DNA of 64,000 nt from Linanthus parryae (Eukaryota; Streptophyta; Magnoliopsida; Ericales; Polemoniaceae). Positions within the stretch are counted from its first letter, which is position 1, and each line of letters starts with the position of its first letter. A program made the translations under genes and the position numbers. The stretch lies in NCBI GenBank assembly GCA_023055425.1, contig JALGPY010000008.1, forward strand, positions 19,503,359-19,567,358, written 5' to 3'. Shown here piece by piece: positions 23,444 to 35,500 of the stretch. The notes below the pieces were generated by a model. The model ran no database searches, was not told where the DNA came from, and saw only the letters and a program-made list of their open reading frames with translations.

Positions 23444-24259
23444 CTACACGTAAGGATACCAAATTGGTTCTCCTGGCGGGTCTATTCTATTGCCATATGT
23501 GTCTACAGTGATGAATCTAAACATAGTCTTCCATATTGCCACCGCATATTCTTTCCTTATAAGCTTCTGGTCCCCTTGGTATGATTGAAACTCTCCTCTA
23601 ATTGTGGGATCCTCGATGACCTTCTCGATCATGCGCAACATATACAACGCACTGCAACTTGGGAGATCACATTGGTGTCTCGGCTCCTTATTCTTCGGCA
23701 ATTTGAATACCTTAAGGACCTTCGGGCAAAACTTGGCCCGGTTAGCAACTTGCTCTTCCCCAAACTCCTGCAGCAATCTCGGAAAATTTGTGCATAGTCG
23801 AGCCAAGTCCCAATTATTACGCCCCGAAAACTTCATTGGATCGTACACCTTCACACAAATCCGTTCCTTCTCGAACACGTCTATGTAAACGAGAATCCAA
23901 TGTTGAAATCCCTTCACTGGCCGCTTAGTCCTCCAAGGCATGAACCACCTCCTCGCAAGCGATCCCTTGGAACCCCTCATAGGCTTGTTACCTCTAAAGT
24001 ATTCAGAAGTCTTCTTCTTTAGGGTTTCAAAATCATCATCTACTTGAAAAGCTTTGAACCAATCCTCATCCGTAATAACCGTGTCCGTCCTTGGAGCGCC
24101 AAACTTTTTTGAGTAATTAAGCCTCTGGGTATACGTGCATTCGTCTACATGTTCCCACCCGAAAAGTTTTCCTACTCCCATTATGTAACGGAAGAATGGC
24201 CGAGATCTTTGCTTTATCCCACAATCTAAATATGGGTAAAGTGTATGTTCGTCATTAAG
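23444..24259 (-). CDS. Second Ulp1-like domain, in frame behind a TAG codon
   Basis: A 271-residue continuation of the exon 8 frame of the upstream protease gene, beginning right after the TAG at 24262-24260. It contains HWILVYIDVF, KVYDPMKF and HQCDLPSCSALYML. The His and Asp, and a Gln and Cys spaced exactly as in the Ulp1 signature Q-x-N-x-x-D-C, are all present, although the usual DCG is replaced by SCS. It is therefore a divergent second C48-like domain. It may be reached by stop-codon readthrough, be expressed separately, or be a non-functional tail left by a nonsense mutation; the sequence alone does not decide. The frame has no other stop until TAG at 23446-23444, which argues for recent or ongoing constraint. 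Confidence 0.7.
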   Translation of the reverse strand, partial: LNDEHTLYPYLDCGIKQRSRPFFRYIMGVGKLFGWEHVDECTYTQRLNYSKKFGAPRTDTVITDEDWFKAFQVDDDFETLKKKTSEYFRGNKPMRGSKGSLARRWFMPWRTKRPVKGFQHWILVYIDVFEKERICVKVYDPMKFSGRNNWDLARLCTNFPRLLQEFGEEQVANRAKFCPKVLKVFKLPKNKEPRHQCDLPSCSALYMLRMIEKVIEDPTIRGEFQSYQGDQKLIRKEYAVAIWKTMFRFITVDTYGNRIDPPGEPIWYPYV

Positions 24260-27200
24260 CTAGATGTCAAAACACCGATGCAACTTGGGGTCTTGCTTAC
24301 GCATGTCGGCCACGGAGAATCCAGGCTTCATATGGTTCTCAAAGATATCGATAGACGGGTTATATAATTTGGCGTAGGGCGTCTTCTCCCAAGGGATCCT
24401 TGCACGGTTTCGAAGCAGATATCGACCGCCTTCCATTGGTTGCAGGTAGTCCAATTCATGCACGGGCACCATTTCAGTGTACATAGAGAGAGGGGTCCAG
24501 CACTCTTCTTTTTCCTTGTGCTCGCCTACTTCAAAAAATGGATTCTGCCCGTCCGCAGTGAAAGGGGTTAAAACATGTAGCCTATCCCAGCGAGACTGCT
24601 CTTCTGGTTCATCCGTCACCCCTTCATCCAACTCTTCATCCGAGATCTCATCTTGGGCCAACTCTGTTTCCTCGTTTATCCCATCGATGTCGCCGTGAAA
24701 CTCTATTTCCTCGTTTCCTGATCCATCCTGAAGAATTAAGAAAATTTGTACAGTCGAAAATATAACATCACGAAATTAGAGAAAGCAATGATTCACCGCA
24801 ATAGTACCTGTGACATGGAGGGCCCTACTTCCTTGATGCAGGGAACATCGTGATAAACACTTAGCAACCTTTCTTGAGCCTTAGCAGTTTTTTTGTATGT
24901 GTCTACCTCGTTGGTGACGGCATCCAAGCACGAGTTTAACTCGTGAGTCCCAATAAAGTGTGCCACCCAGATTCTGAGGTACCACCCGTTCACTTCGTAT
25001 TTCACAGAGAAGTTCGGAACGAGTGTTCTGAGGTGCTTCATGAAGAAACACACATAGAATCCACAGTCATGCCTACAACAAAAATAATTCACAAATAGAT
25101 AAGAAAATAATGTAAAAAAATGAATTGCAACTAAAATTAAGTGTAGTTCACAAACCCGTTATTCTGGTGCGGAATCTCGGACCACACATATTTTGGTTTC
25201 CATGTCATTATGTCCTCCTTGTAAGCGACTTTATAAAGGGCGCAAAGGCTATCGTGAATTAACTTCACTTTATGTTCCACCCGCCTCTCAATATACTCAT
25301 CGGATGAGTCAAATACGAAAACACCCTTGTGTTCTAAGCTCACCACAAGCAGATAGTAGTGATTATCCCGGATGCCTATTGGGAGTGCAATCTGAAAAGC
25401 AACATAAAATACGAAGTATTAGAATATGATTACAATACGAACTAAAATATGAAGTTATTAGAATATGATTACCATGGAGAGCTCAGATATAGAAGCAGGA
25501 AGATATTTTTCGTCTAGGTAAAATGGTAACTCTTGATCATATACTCCGAAAATATTTATTGGTGCATAACAAATTTTCCGATCATGTTTCCTCTCTTCAG
25601 CCGTCAGAATGGCCGTCATGCACATCATCGTCTGCAAGCATTTACAACTTAGAAAATTGTCGACAAATTACAAAAAAATGCAAGTTAAATAAAAACTTAC
25701 CGAGTCTGTCATCCACTCATCGCGTGAATACTCGTACGCGTGTGAGCACGTTATCTTGTCGCCACCACTGATGTTAACCAATACCTTTCTGTAAACAAAA
25801 ATGAAGTTAAATTACACAAATGATACGATACTAATAAGAGCTAAATAAAAGGAAAATTGTAAAATATTGATCTCTTACTGGCTTAAAATAGCAAGCCGTC
25901 TGGCCTTTTCTGCGTCGGTGGCGTTAGGGGGCTCGACAGTGCTCTTAGGGACCCGAGTGAAGTAGGCATGCCACCAGCACTGGTCGATGCTTGGTTCATC
26001 AGGAAATGAAACACTGATCGGTGCAACTGGTAGATCGGAACATTCACTAACAGGTTGTGCCTCGGCATTAGGCAATTCTGCGCGTTGTTCCTCGGCATGT
26101 GAGACTAATGGTGAAGTCTGACCAACGGGTTGTGCCCCTTCTTCCTCGACAGTTTGGACCAATGGTGAATCGCGAGCATCGTTAGAATCTTCTGTGCCCA
26201 TCTGTCTAGCACCACTGGTTTTGTCTGTCAACCCATCTAGCCTCTCCGTCAACCCATCTAGCCTCGCCGTCACATCATCCAGCTTCCTCATACACGCATC
26301 GATATTCACCTTCTGCTCATTCTGCATTCTCTGAAAAGCCATCTCCATGTTTGTCATTCGGGATTTCATCGTTGTCATACCCAAATCCATTCTTGTCATT
26401 TGGGACTTCATCGAAGTCAGCATACTAATGATAAGATCCATCCCATCTACCATTTCCTCAGTCCGGGCTCTCTTTCTTGGTTGTGCCTCCTCAGTTTCCT
26501 CGGACACTTCATCAGTCTCCCTTTCGCGATCCTGACGCTTCTTCGACCTTTGCTCGGCACCTACTTCCCCACTGGGTGAGGACAGGGGTGCGTTAATCAT
26601 TCGATCAAAATCCTCCCTAACGCGCTCTTCAGTCATGACATCATGTGGAGCTGCAGCAGGTGGGCTTGGCAATGGCGTTGGAGCTGCAGCAGGTGGGCTT
26701 GGCAATGGCGTTGGAGCTGCAGCAGGTTGCTGACTCTTTTTCTGAGTTTGCCGTTTTCCCTTGGTTGTCGCCGGCCTTGGCACATCGGCCTCCCCTTCAC
26801 TTGGCGGTGGCGTTCCACTTGTTCGCTTACTCTTTTTCGGAGTCTGCTTTTTTCCCTGCTTTTCACCTGTTTTCTTACTCGCACCCAAATTCCTCGTCGT
26901 CTTAGTCCCCGACATCTGAAACGGTTGCATCTGAATAGCTGCACCGGAGTAGACAACGCAACGGCCACCCAACCTACTCGTCAGGTCCGGAAACAATGGA
27001 AGATACGGATTAGCTTCCATATGAGCCAAGTACTGAAGCCAGTACCAACTCTGCTCCTCCGCAGGAGTGGGGTGAAGTGTCGGGCGAACATATGTGATTG
27101 ACGCCACAAGCCTGGTCACTGATTCATCATCAGCCCTGACCGGTAGAGGATAGTACGCCGCCACTCTGGGAAGTACCCCTTCGTCCCTGCTAGCCAAGAG

Positions 27201-29205
27201 GGGTACCATCTGTGGAATTGCTTCGTAGGCCCAAGCCTGCGCGGAGAGACAATCGCAGTAAGCATATAACATTTTAGATTTAACTAACAATAAAAAATGC
27301 ATAACTAACACAATTACCGCAGCAACGAAAGGGAAGGCAGTGAGCGAGTAAGTTGGTTTGGTAAAGTCGCAATGTTTCATCCCTTCGAGTAATTTTTCAA
27401 AGCATTCCATACCCCAATCGTAGGCGTTACAGAACTCGAAGTCATTGCACTTCTGTATCACTGCGGCGGGCAACAAATCATGGCCGCCGGTGTTGTGCCA
27501 TAACCTACCGATTATTGCAGCCACTAATAACTTCACAAATCTTTCCAACGTAGCCGAGTCCATTTGCTTATCAGGATCTTCGGAGTACGGGTGTTCGCTA
27601 TCGATGCCTTCCAGATAATTTTCCAGTGTAGTTCCATTCACTCTCCCGTACACACTCGTGAAAGTGGGGCCAAACACGGTCTGAATAAGGGCATAATCTG
27701 CCATCCTCTCGTCCAGCTGCTCATCGTTATGAGACTTAAAGACGTTAAGTCCACTGCAGAGAACAAACTCTTGTAGGGAGAATCGCAGCGGGAAGGTCCC
27801 AAAGTTGAACCATATTTCACGGTCATGAGGGTTAGTGTTAATCCGACGCTGGATAAGTAAGTCGAGGAGCGTCTTCGAGAACACTTGGTCAAATCGATAG
27901 GTCAAAAGCCATGCCAAGTTAGGGAGCCGCTGTCGCACTAAAGTCCTAACGTCTTCCCGTCTGGTCAGCCTTGTAAACACTATCCATGACCTCTTCCGCG
28001 AACGAAACGTCAACTTATACCTCCTTAATTCGGCTCGATTAGCGGCAGCAGGTAAACGACCAAGTTGGTCCAAGGAGATCAAATCCTGTCAAATAAACCA
28101 ATAAGTAGTCAATTATCAATAAGTATTAAGAAAATTAGTCATAACTTTATGAACTTATCATTTACGGGCAAATACTCAAAAAACTAATCACAATTAATGA
28201 CAATTTTCTCAAGTTCCCAGCACGGGCGCATACATGCTGAAAACTTGGAAAAAAAAACAATGAGTAAGCCAAGGGGGCATACAGGGGCGTCCTGTAAGCC
28301 CCCTTGGCTTACTCAGTCAAAAAATATTCTCAATATCCCAGTAGGGCGCATACAGCATGTTCTGGATGCCCCCAACAATTGAGGTATGCGCCCTAGGCTG
28401 TGAAACAAGGAAAAAATTTGACCCCAGAAGCCCTGGGGCGCATACAAGGGCGCCTGGTATCTGCCCAGGCGCCCTTGTATGCGCCCCAGGGCTTCTGGGG
28501 TCAAAATTTTGACCCAGAAGCCCTGGGGCGCATACAAGGGCGCCTGGTATCTGCCCAGGCGCCCTTGTATGCGCCCCAGGGCTTCTGGGTCAAAATTTTG
28601 ACCCCAGAAGCCCTGGGGCGCATACAAGGGCGCCTTGGCAGATACCAGGCGCCCCTCTATGCGCCCCTGGGCAACTGGGTCAAATATTTTCCTTGTTTCA
28701 CATCTAGGGCGCATACAACATCTTCTGTATGCCCCAACAATAACAACTATGCGCCCCAGGCGCCCTTGATGATTTTCAGTCAAAATTTGATGTTCTTGTA
28801 TACGCCCTATGTGATTTTCAGTCAAAATTGATGTTCTTGTATACGCCCAGTTGGTCATCAACATGATTTTTACATGAACGTAGTCGTGAAATTTACAGAA
28901 AAACTTGATTTCATGAACCAATTTCGCACCAAAAAAGCAACACAACATCAATTTTATCTAACCCTAGAACATGAGTTTGATGAAGAATACTTGAAGAGGT
29001 GAAACAAACTCACCTCTTGGGCCACATTGGCCGGTCCAGTGGGAGGAATTGGTGCCGGAAGAGCCGCGGCCGCGGCCTCTACAGCCGGCGCCGGAGAAGA
29101 GGACGGGGCCGGCGCTGGAGAAGATGACGGGGAGAGGGTTACTTGGTTCCCGATATCTCCAAGTACTCCGTTCAAAACTTCGGTAGGTGAGGGCGGGGAA
29201 GCCAT
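24260..29205 (-). CDS. DUF1985 - Ulp1-like (C48) cysteine protease gene of the MULE
   Basis: Inferred exons: 29205-29014, 28085-27318, 27236-25879, 25788-25701, 25631-25473, 25391-25156, 25072-24808, 24727-24260. All have GT-AG borders and consistent phase, giving 1177 residues before TAG. Exon 1 encodes MASPPSPTEVLNGVLGD and a Pro/Ala/Ser-rich stretch. Residues 65-360 form a DUF1985 domain. Then come a Lys-rich segment, PAAAPTPLPS repeats and a coiled coil rich in Met/Leu (MTRMDLGMTTMKSRM region). The C48 domain follows: His866 (NHYYLLVV), Asp883 (FVFDSSDE), Gln931 and Cys937 (PHQNNGHDCGFYVC), a full Ulp1 catalytic set. Such proteases cleave ubiquitin-like modifiers (SUMO) in related families; the role in transposition is unknown. 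Intron 1 (about 930 bp) contains the right palindrome array. Intron 2 is short (81 bp), in frame and stop-free. It is convergent to the transposase. Confidence 0.82.
28205..28850. repeat. Right palindrome array of the MULE, in intron 1 of the protease gene
   Basis: A diverged version of the left and middle arrays, with the core GGGGCGCATACAAGGGCGCC and its complement, linked by TGGTATCTGCCCAGGC and by TCAAAATTTTGA palindromes. More than a dozen GCATAC/GTATGC cores are visible between 28207 and 28850, flanked at both sides by weaker units. It lies entirely between the exon 1 donor (29013) and the exon 2 acceptor (28086) of the DUF1985/Ulp1 gene, so it would be transcribed and spliced out. Confidence 0.83.
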
Positions 29206-29489
29206 GAGAGCGAGAGAGTGTGAGAGTGTGCTTGGTGGTGAGAGCGCCGGAAAAGATGGAGGAAGAGGAGGAGTCGCCGTGGTGGTCTGGTGTGAGGAGG
29301 AAGGTGAAGAGAAAAAGTTTTCAGAATAAAAGAGAAGTGGGGTGAGTGAAGGAGTCTCGGGTATAATCCCGATGGACAGTTGGAAAAGTGTTTTTTTGAA
29401 TTTTAATATTTTTTAATATAATATGTTTTATTAGTTTAATTAGGTTATTATTTTTTGTTTAGTTCTTCAAATAGAAGTCAAACTAATAG

Positions 29490-29552
29490 CAAAAAAGTCT
29501 ATGGTTAGTTCACACCAAGAAAGTGAGAGAAGGTTTTTTTCCAATTCTTCCG
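29490..29552. repeat. Right terminal inverted repeat of the MULE
   Basis: Read on the minus strand it begins GGAAGAATTGG, continues AAAAAAACC and has TAACCATA about 45 bp further in, matching the left end with mismatches and small gaps. It is immediately followed by the target duplication. Confidence 0.65.
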
Positions 29553-29561
29553 GTTTTAATA
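29553..29561. repeat. Right 9-bp target-site duplication of the MULE
   Basis: GGTTTTAAT, identical to 18742-18750. The inferred empty site reads ...AGTA-GGTTTTAAT-AGGG.... Confidence 0.8.
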
Positions 29562-32500
29562 GGGTGTTGATGAAATTGTTGTAATGTGAGGGGTGATATT
29601 GGGAATAAGTTTAAGGGCAGTAAGCTCGATGTTGTGGCTAATTGTCTTCTTCTATATATAGAGCTACAAATTGAAATGTTTTATAGGAGGTATCCACATA
29701 AATCGCCAAACGGCCAAAGAGACTTGTTTAGGCGATGAGAGTTGGTTGAGTTGTTAGGGCTAGTCTCTTAGCAAAATTGAAGTTCGAATTTTGATTAGCG
29801 TGTCGGCAGTTTGTCTTAACGCGTGATCTGTAATTTTTTTCATAAGCTCCTCTCTGTCTTAGCGGGTGATCTGTAATCCTTTTCATAAGCCTTCACAACT
29901 CTCCTCCTCCTAAACTTTCTTGTACCAAAATAAGTATTCCCATAAATTTTGTGGCACATTTCGTAATTAAAGAAAAGCTTGTGTGTAAAATGTAAGTTGT
30001 TTAAATGTGTATGTGTATGTTGAAAAAACTACACCATAGGTGCCCAAAGTCTTTTCTCGGCAAGTGGGTACTCAAACTGTAAAATCATGTAGTCATGGTC
30101 CTAGACGTTCAAAATTGTTTAATTGGGTACCCTTTCATTAACTTTCCGTCTATATTGGATAAGATAATATAAAAATAATTATTTTACCCCTCATTTTCAC
30201 CTCTCACTTTTCAAATAGAGATTACAAGATTTACTAACAAATTCAAAAAATATCAACCCAAAAAAGTTTTAAATCATCCTACACTACAAGGTCTTAAATC
30301 ATGACAACTTATCAAACCGACGATTCAATTCCCTCTTTCCCGTTGCATCCTTATTCATTTCATCCTCATCCTTTCATTCGAATTCGTAGTAATAGGTATA
30401 GGCATACCAATTGATGCTGACTATTCACTCACCTCACTAGCGTGTTTGTCTTTATCACATGTTCACCATTTATGTTGATTGAAAAGTCGAGAGCATTGTG
30501 TAGTTCACCTTTAAGTTGAGACAACCATCTAGAGCCCATTTGGTTGTCAAAAAATGTGAAGGAAAATATAATGGAATGACAATAAAATAAACAGAAAGAA
30601 AATTATTTCATCTCATTTGTTTGGTGATTAATATAAAACGGAAGGAAAATAAACAGTTTTCATGTCTTGTTTGGTTACCGGAAACTTGAAAAATAAAAAC
30701 TCGGCGAAATATACTTATCAATAACATACTATTGTAACAAAACATATAGGCGCCGAACATATATGTACGGATTTATACACAAAAGAACAATGCAATATCA
30801 ACACATTTAAAACTCAAAGAAAGGTGAATAAATCACATCAAACACATCGATATCCACAGTGCTCATAATTCATCACTGTAAGGGAGGTTACACATCTAAA
30901 TCATAAAAATACCATAAAATAACTTGCCCCTAGGGCACTATAAAAATAAACGACTCGTGCCCATATGATACTATAAAAATAAATATAAGTCAAGTTGATT
31001 TCATTTTTCCTGCATTAATGTGTCTAAGATGTATGTGTGGAACGAATAACTAATAAAATTGATTCCGAAGAAATAAATTGAAAGTTTGTAATGTAGGCTA
31101 ATTACATGATCAAAATACTCTAGAAGGGGGGTGAATAGAGTATGGGAATTTTTTGCTAAAACACATAATTTAACTAAGTATGCAAGTATAAGACAGAAAT
31201 CTCAAGACCTTGAGATTTTGTAAGATTAGTCGGAGACTTCCTAAGTATAAAAGAGATTGCTTCAAGGCCTTGAACTATCACAAGTTCAAAATAGTTTGTA
31301 AACCCTAGTTTGATTTAGATCACTTGCAAGAATAAATAGCTAAACTGTAAAGTAAAGAACACAAGACAATTTACAGAGTTCAGTCCCAATGGACCTAATC
31401 TCTGCCTGAGGGATCTAATCTCACCAGGATTGGGCAAACACTTCTTATTACTCACACAGAAACAGTCTCAGATCTTCAAGCCTAAGTGAACTCCCTACAC
31501 CTATACAGCTTGTGGTTTCAAACCTATCTAGTATCAGCTACTAACTGTTGAGCTAACAAGAACCTCTTGTTGTTCACTCGAACAACTAACCACTAGGTTT
31601 TGTGAGGTATAAGATATACAGAAGATAAGCAGATTAAGGTACAATATAGAAGAACACAATAGATGAATCAGCTGAGAAAGCCTGGATGTGTTCTTCAGGA
31701 AAACTGGAATGAATGATCTTCTGAAGGCACTGATTGAAGCTTGAAGTTGTGAGGATTGAATGTCTGATCTTCCACGAATGTAACTCTCCTTCTTTTCACT
31801 TGATTTATGTTCCCTGTAAGCTTCTATCTTCTTTTAAATTCAAACCAGTCTTTTATCTACTTCCAGCAACTGAATGAGAGATTTTAGGATATATGTTCCT
31901 TCAAATCCTCATCCTATTTAACTGCATTTCTTAACAGCTCTGAGTAGATATCCGTTGGAGTTTGTTGATAAGATTACACGTTTGAAAACCCTGCAATAGC
32001 ATTAAGCATAGCAACAAACAAAATCCAAATATATATAACAACACTAAGTCTGTTTGGATATTCAGTTTATGAATAAAACTAAACCAAATAAATAAGCTAT
32101 TAACCTGATTACCAACCAATCATATAAACCAACACACATCAGTTTAAAACTTGTAAAAGTCATTAAACAATCATAATAACAATGATCAAATCATGCAAGA
32201 AAGAATCAAGTTAGGTTTGTGGAAACTGTTGGCAGCTGAAGGCATATCTCAAGGCCTTGAAGCTCTGAACATTCTTCACAGTTTTTACAACTGTATCACC
32301 AAATTTATTTGATTCAATCTAATTCGGATATCTGCAATATGTTAGACATATGAAGAATAGATAACTAGAATATTTGCAACAAGTATCTGATCTTAAGCAT
32401 CAGATAGAACACCTGCAACACAAGATTGTCATATCACAGTTCATAAGAAAGTAGTTGTCAAAGCTTTGAGGCTTTAATCAATATCTCAAGGCCTTCAAGC

Positions 32501-35500
32501 CTTGATGACTTAGAGATACTTCGTCTATCATCACTCTAAATGATTACTTCCAAAATCACACTTAGAAGTCCTGAATCAACATAAATAGATGATAGAGAGA
32601 CTTTTGAAGGCACAAATATTATTTTATCCTTAATTTACTTTATCATGACTACTTTTTTTAACTTTGTCTCGATAGAAGAAAATACCAATCAACGGATCAA
32701 AATACCTCAAGACATTTAGCTAATGGACGACTACGATCATCCCATGTGGCTTAAGCCTATCAGAACATTTAAATTTGAACTTTAAAACCCTTACATCTAT
32801 GCAATAGAAAGAGACTCCTCACATACATCTAGACCTTTGATCTTATTTTGATCAAATGGCAGTTAGATGACCAACAATGCAAGGTGAACGGTAAAAGAGG
32901 GTGTTATCTTAGTGTGTGATGTCAATATGGCTTTTCAATTGTAGTTATCTAAGTTCTCGTTCTTAAAATGAAATAGCACATGTGCCCAGCAAATTCAAAT
33001 TTAGGATTTATGTTCTGTGTTGATTGCATATTTGTGTCGAATCGTGTTATTGAATGTTAAGTTTAATTGTGGTGTCAAGATGTATTGTACTTGGTGAGCC
33101 AGTAACTAATGGAACGGGTACACAATTAAATACTGCAAAGTAGTGTTACGAAGTAAACGTAAATTATATACTCGTCGAGCACTTTATAGAACAGAGACCA
33201 TTGTCACTACGAAAACCGCCATAGGTCACATCCAGTCTCACTAAATGCTAGCAAAATTTTGTTACTCACAGCCCATTGAGAACTTTATAAAACAAAGACC
33301 ATTGTCATTATCGAGAACTTTATAGAACAAAGACCATTGGAACTTTATAGAACATAAATATTTTGTTACTCACAGCCATTAGTATACTATATAAGAGACA
33401 CCAATCTCACTAAATGTCTGAAAAATTACAGGGTTTAATGCCTATCTGTTCTTACCACAGATCTCTTATACCCTAGTGAATTGCAATTTAGATCAAGCAT
33501 TGTACTGTTATACAACAGTGAACTTGGCCATCCAAAGGTCTCCGCTATGTTCACCTTAAATGGTCCAGTAGCAAAAACAAGGATATCAATTAACCATTAA
33601 ATTCATGATAATGGATAATACATAGGAAAGACGCTAAATACAATTAAAGCACAATTTACTCAAAAAGACGTTAAATTCTCCATGTTGATCACACAGAATG
33701 TATAAGCAAGTACTAAAATAACTCCGAAAACGGAGTTATCACCCTCCTGAGATGGTAACACGATAGGTTTCTCAGGTTCCCATGCCAGCTGCGGGTCTTG
33801 TAGTAGACCGAGTACGCTCTCATCAGTCCCGCCACTAGAGCTCCGACGGTCTTCGAAGGTCGGATAGCGTCAAGGGGGGGGGGGAGAAAATGAAGGTGCT
33901 CCTGCGACTCCATCACGTCTCTGCCTTGAGCGGCGACATAGAGATCCAATCTGTCATCAAAAACACCGACGCCTACGATGTCGAATCTTCCATTTAGCGG
34001 TGGATGGGAAAGCTTGTGGCAATGGTCTATATTAGCTATTGTAACAACCATTGGATCTCGGTTCCGGGTTAATGCGACAATCGATAACCAAAAGTAGAAA
34101 TATATTTACAAAGATTACAAATAGCTAATAGATACAGCCACCTTTGAGAATATAAGTTTACAAGATCAATATATTTGAAATAAGCTATGTGATCGAACTT
34201 AAGATAACGTTCTCGTCTTCTCGATTTGCATTCTCATCCCGACTTGCAATAACATGTGGTGGTTTTGAAATAACAAACGCATACACCACAATTTGAAAAT
34301 AATCAGTAAAAACTGAGTAAATACACTACGACACGTAAAGCAATGAGTGGCACACAAGCATAAGTTGAAATAAACTAAGAAAATTGAAATATTAATAAGT
34401 AAACGAGTTTGAATAATTTGGAAGAAATATAAGTAAAAGTGTAGCAAAAAGCTATCAACTTTAAAACATCTATAACTCACGAGTAGTCAAGATATTCTTA
34501 AAACATTACAATCTCACCGGAGCTATTCAAGTTGTAATTCACAAGTCCGAATTTATTTCAACTTCACTTATTTTGGTTGGGGCATATCCAGAGCCACAAA
34601 CATGATCGATAGAGTAAGCAACTTTTTTTCAACTTCAATTAACAGTTAAGTTTAGCGGAGCCATGACCAGAGCCATCAACTGATCGATGTGGACAGAGGT
34701 ATCACGAAGTAATCATAAAGGGTTCCTTCTAGGGTCTATCAAACCCTATTTCACCCGAGCGTTAAGGGAGCCCGTACGTCAATCCCCGCTCACAATTCAC
34801 AGTTAAAAGCAGTGGCGGAGTCAGGTTGAGCAAATGGGGGGCACAAATTCAAAAATATTAGTTCACATACAAACGTCGAAAAAAAAATATATATAGCCTT
34901 ATAAAATTGTCCCTGGGAGCTACACTACATACAATAGTTAGAAGATTGAAAGTTTAACTACGTTTATACGTAACTAACTCGCTGGTCATAAATCGGTGTG
35001 TTATTATCACCATGGCCAAGGCATAATAGTCTGTTACTCACACATTAACATGTTTACTACTACTTCACATATATTTGTTTTTTTGACATTTAGCATTGCC
35101 AAATAAAACACTGAAAAATACAAAATCATATACACAACAGGGACATGATAAGTCAAACCTTTTCATGAGGCAAAGCAACCCAAGAGAACCCATCAGCTAG
35201 AAGCATCATCAGGAGACACCCTTCATGTTTTCGGTCCAATCCTCGCAAAATCTTATAACAATCACCTCTTCATCTTTTTTTATCGTTCACTGCTAGATGC
35301 AGCCTTTTCATTGGATTATGTATAAACTCAGTGGGAGTAAGTAATCAAGTCTATATCGAGTTTTGCTCACCAACATATAGTTAGATAAAAAATTATATTC
35401 AGCCCTTTCAGTGGATTATGTATAAACTCATACACCAATCTTCACAGTGGATTGTTATTTTGATATCAAATTCGTATATTTTTTCCTAATCAAGAATACC

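Larger units (their letters stand above)
18751..29552. mobile_element. Two-gene Mutator-like element (MULE), 10.8 kb
   Basis: The boundaries are set by an identical 9-bp duplication (GGTTTTAAT) on both sides and by diverged terminal inverted repeats. The left end starts GGGGAATTTTGG and the right end, read inward, starts GGAAGAATTGG. Both continue with AAAAAACC and share TAACCATA about 50 bp in. Inside are a MuDR-type transposase gene (plus strand, 19857-22553), a convergent DUF1985/Ulp1-like protease gene (minus strand, 29205-24260 plus an in-frame continuation to 23444), and three palindrome arrays (about 19190-19790, 22795-23268, 28205-28850). Co-occurrence of a MULE transposase with Ulp1-like/DUF1985 genes is known for plant Kaonashi-type elements. 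The transposase frame is intact, so the element may be young. Insertion is about 210 bp upstream of the RIO1 ATG, in its promoter or 5'UTR. Confidence 0.85.

Noticed and set aside
28313..28951. 212-codon minus-strand frame
   Set aside because: It reads through the palindrome array (repeated GRIQGRLGRYQAPLYAPQG); it is an artefact of the GGGGCGCATAC repeats and lies in an intron.
33713..34051. 112-codon minus-strand ORF
   Set aside because: No recognisable motif, no splice-compatible neighbour and a G homopolymer inside; not supported as a gene.
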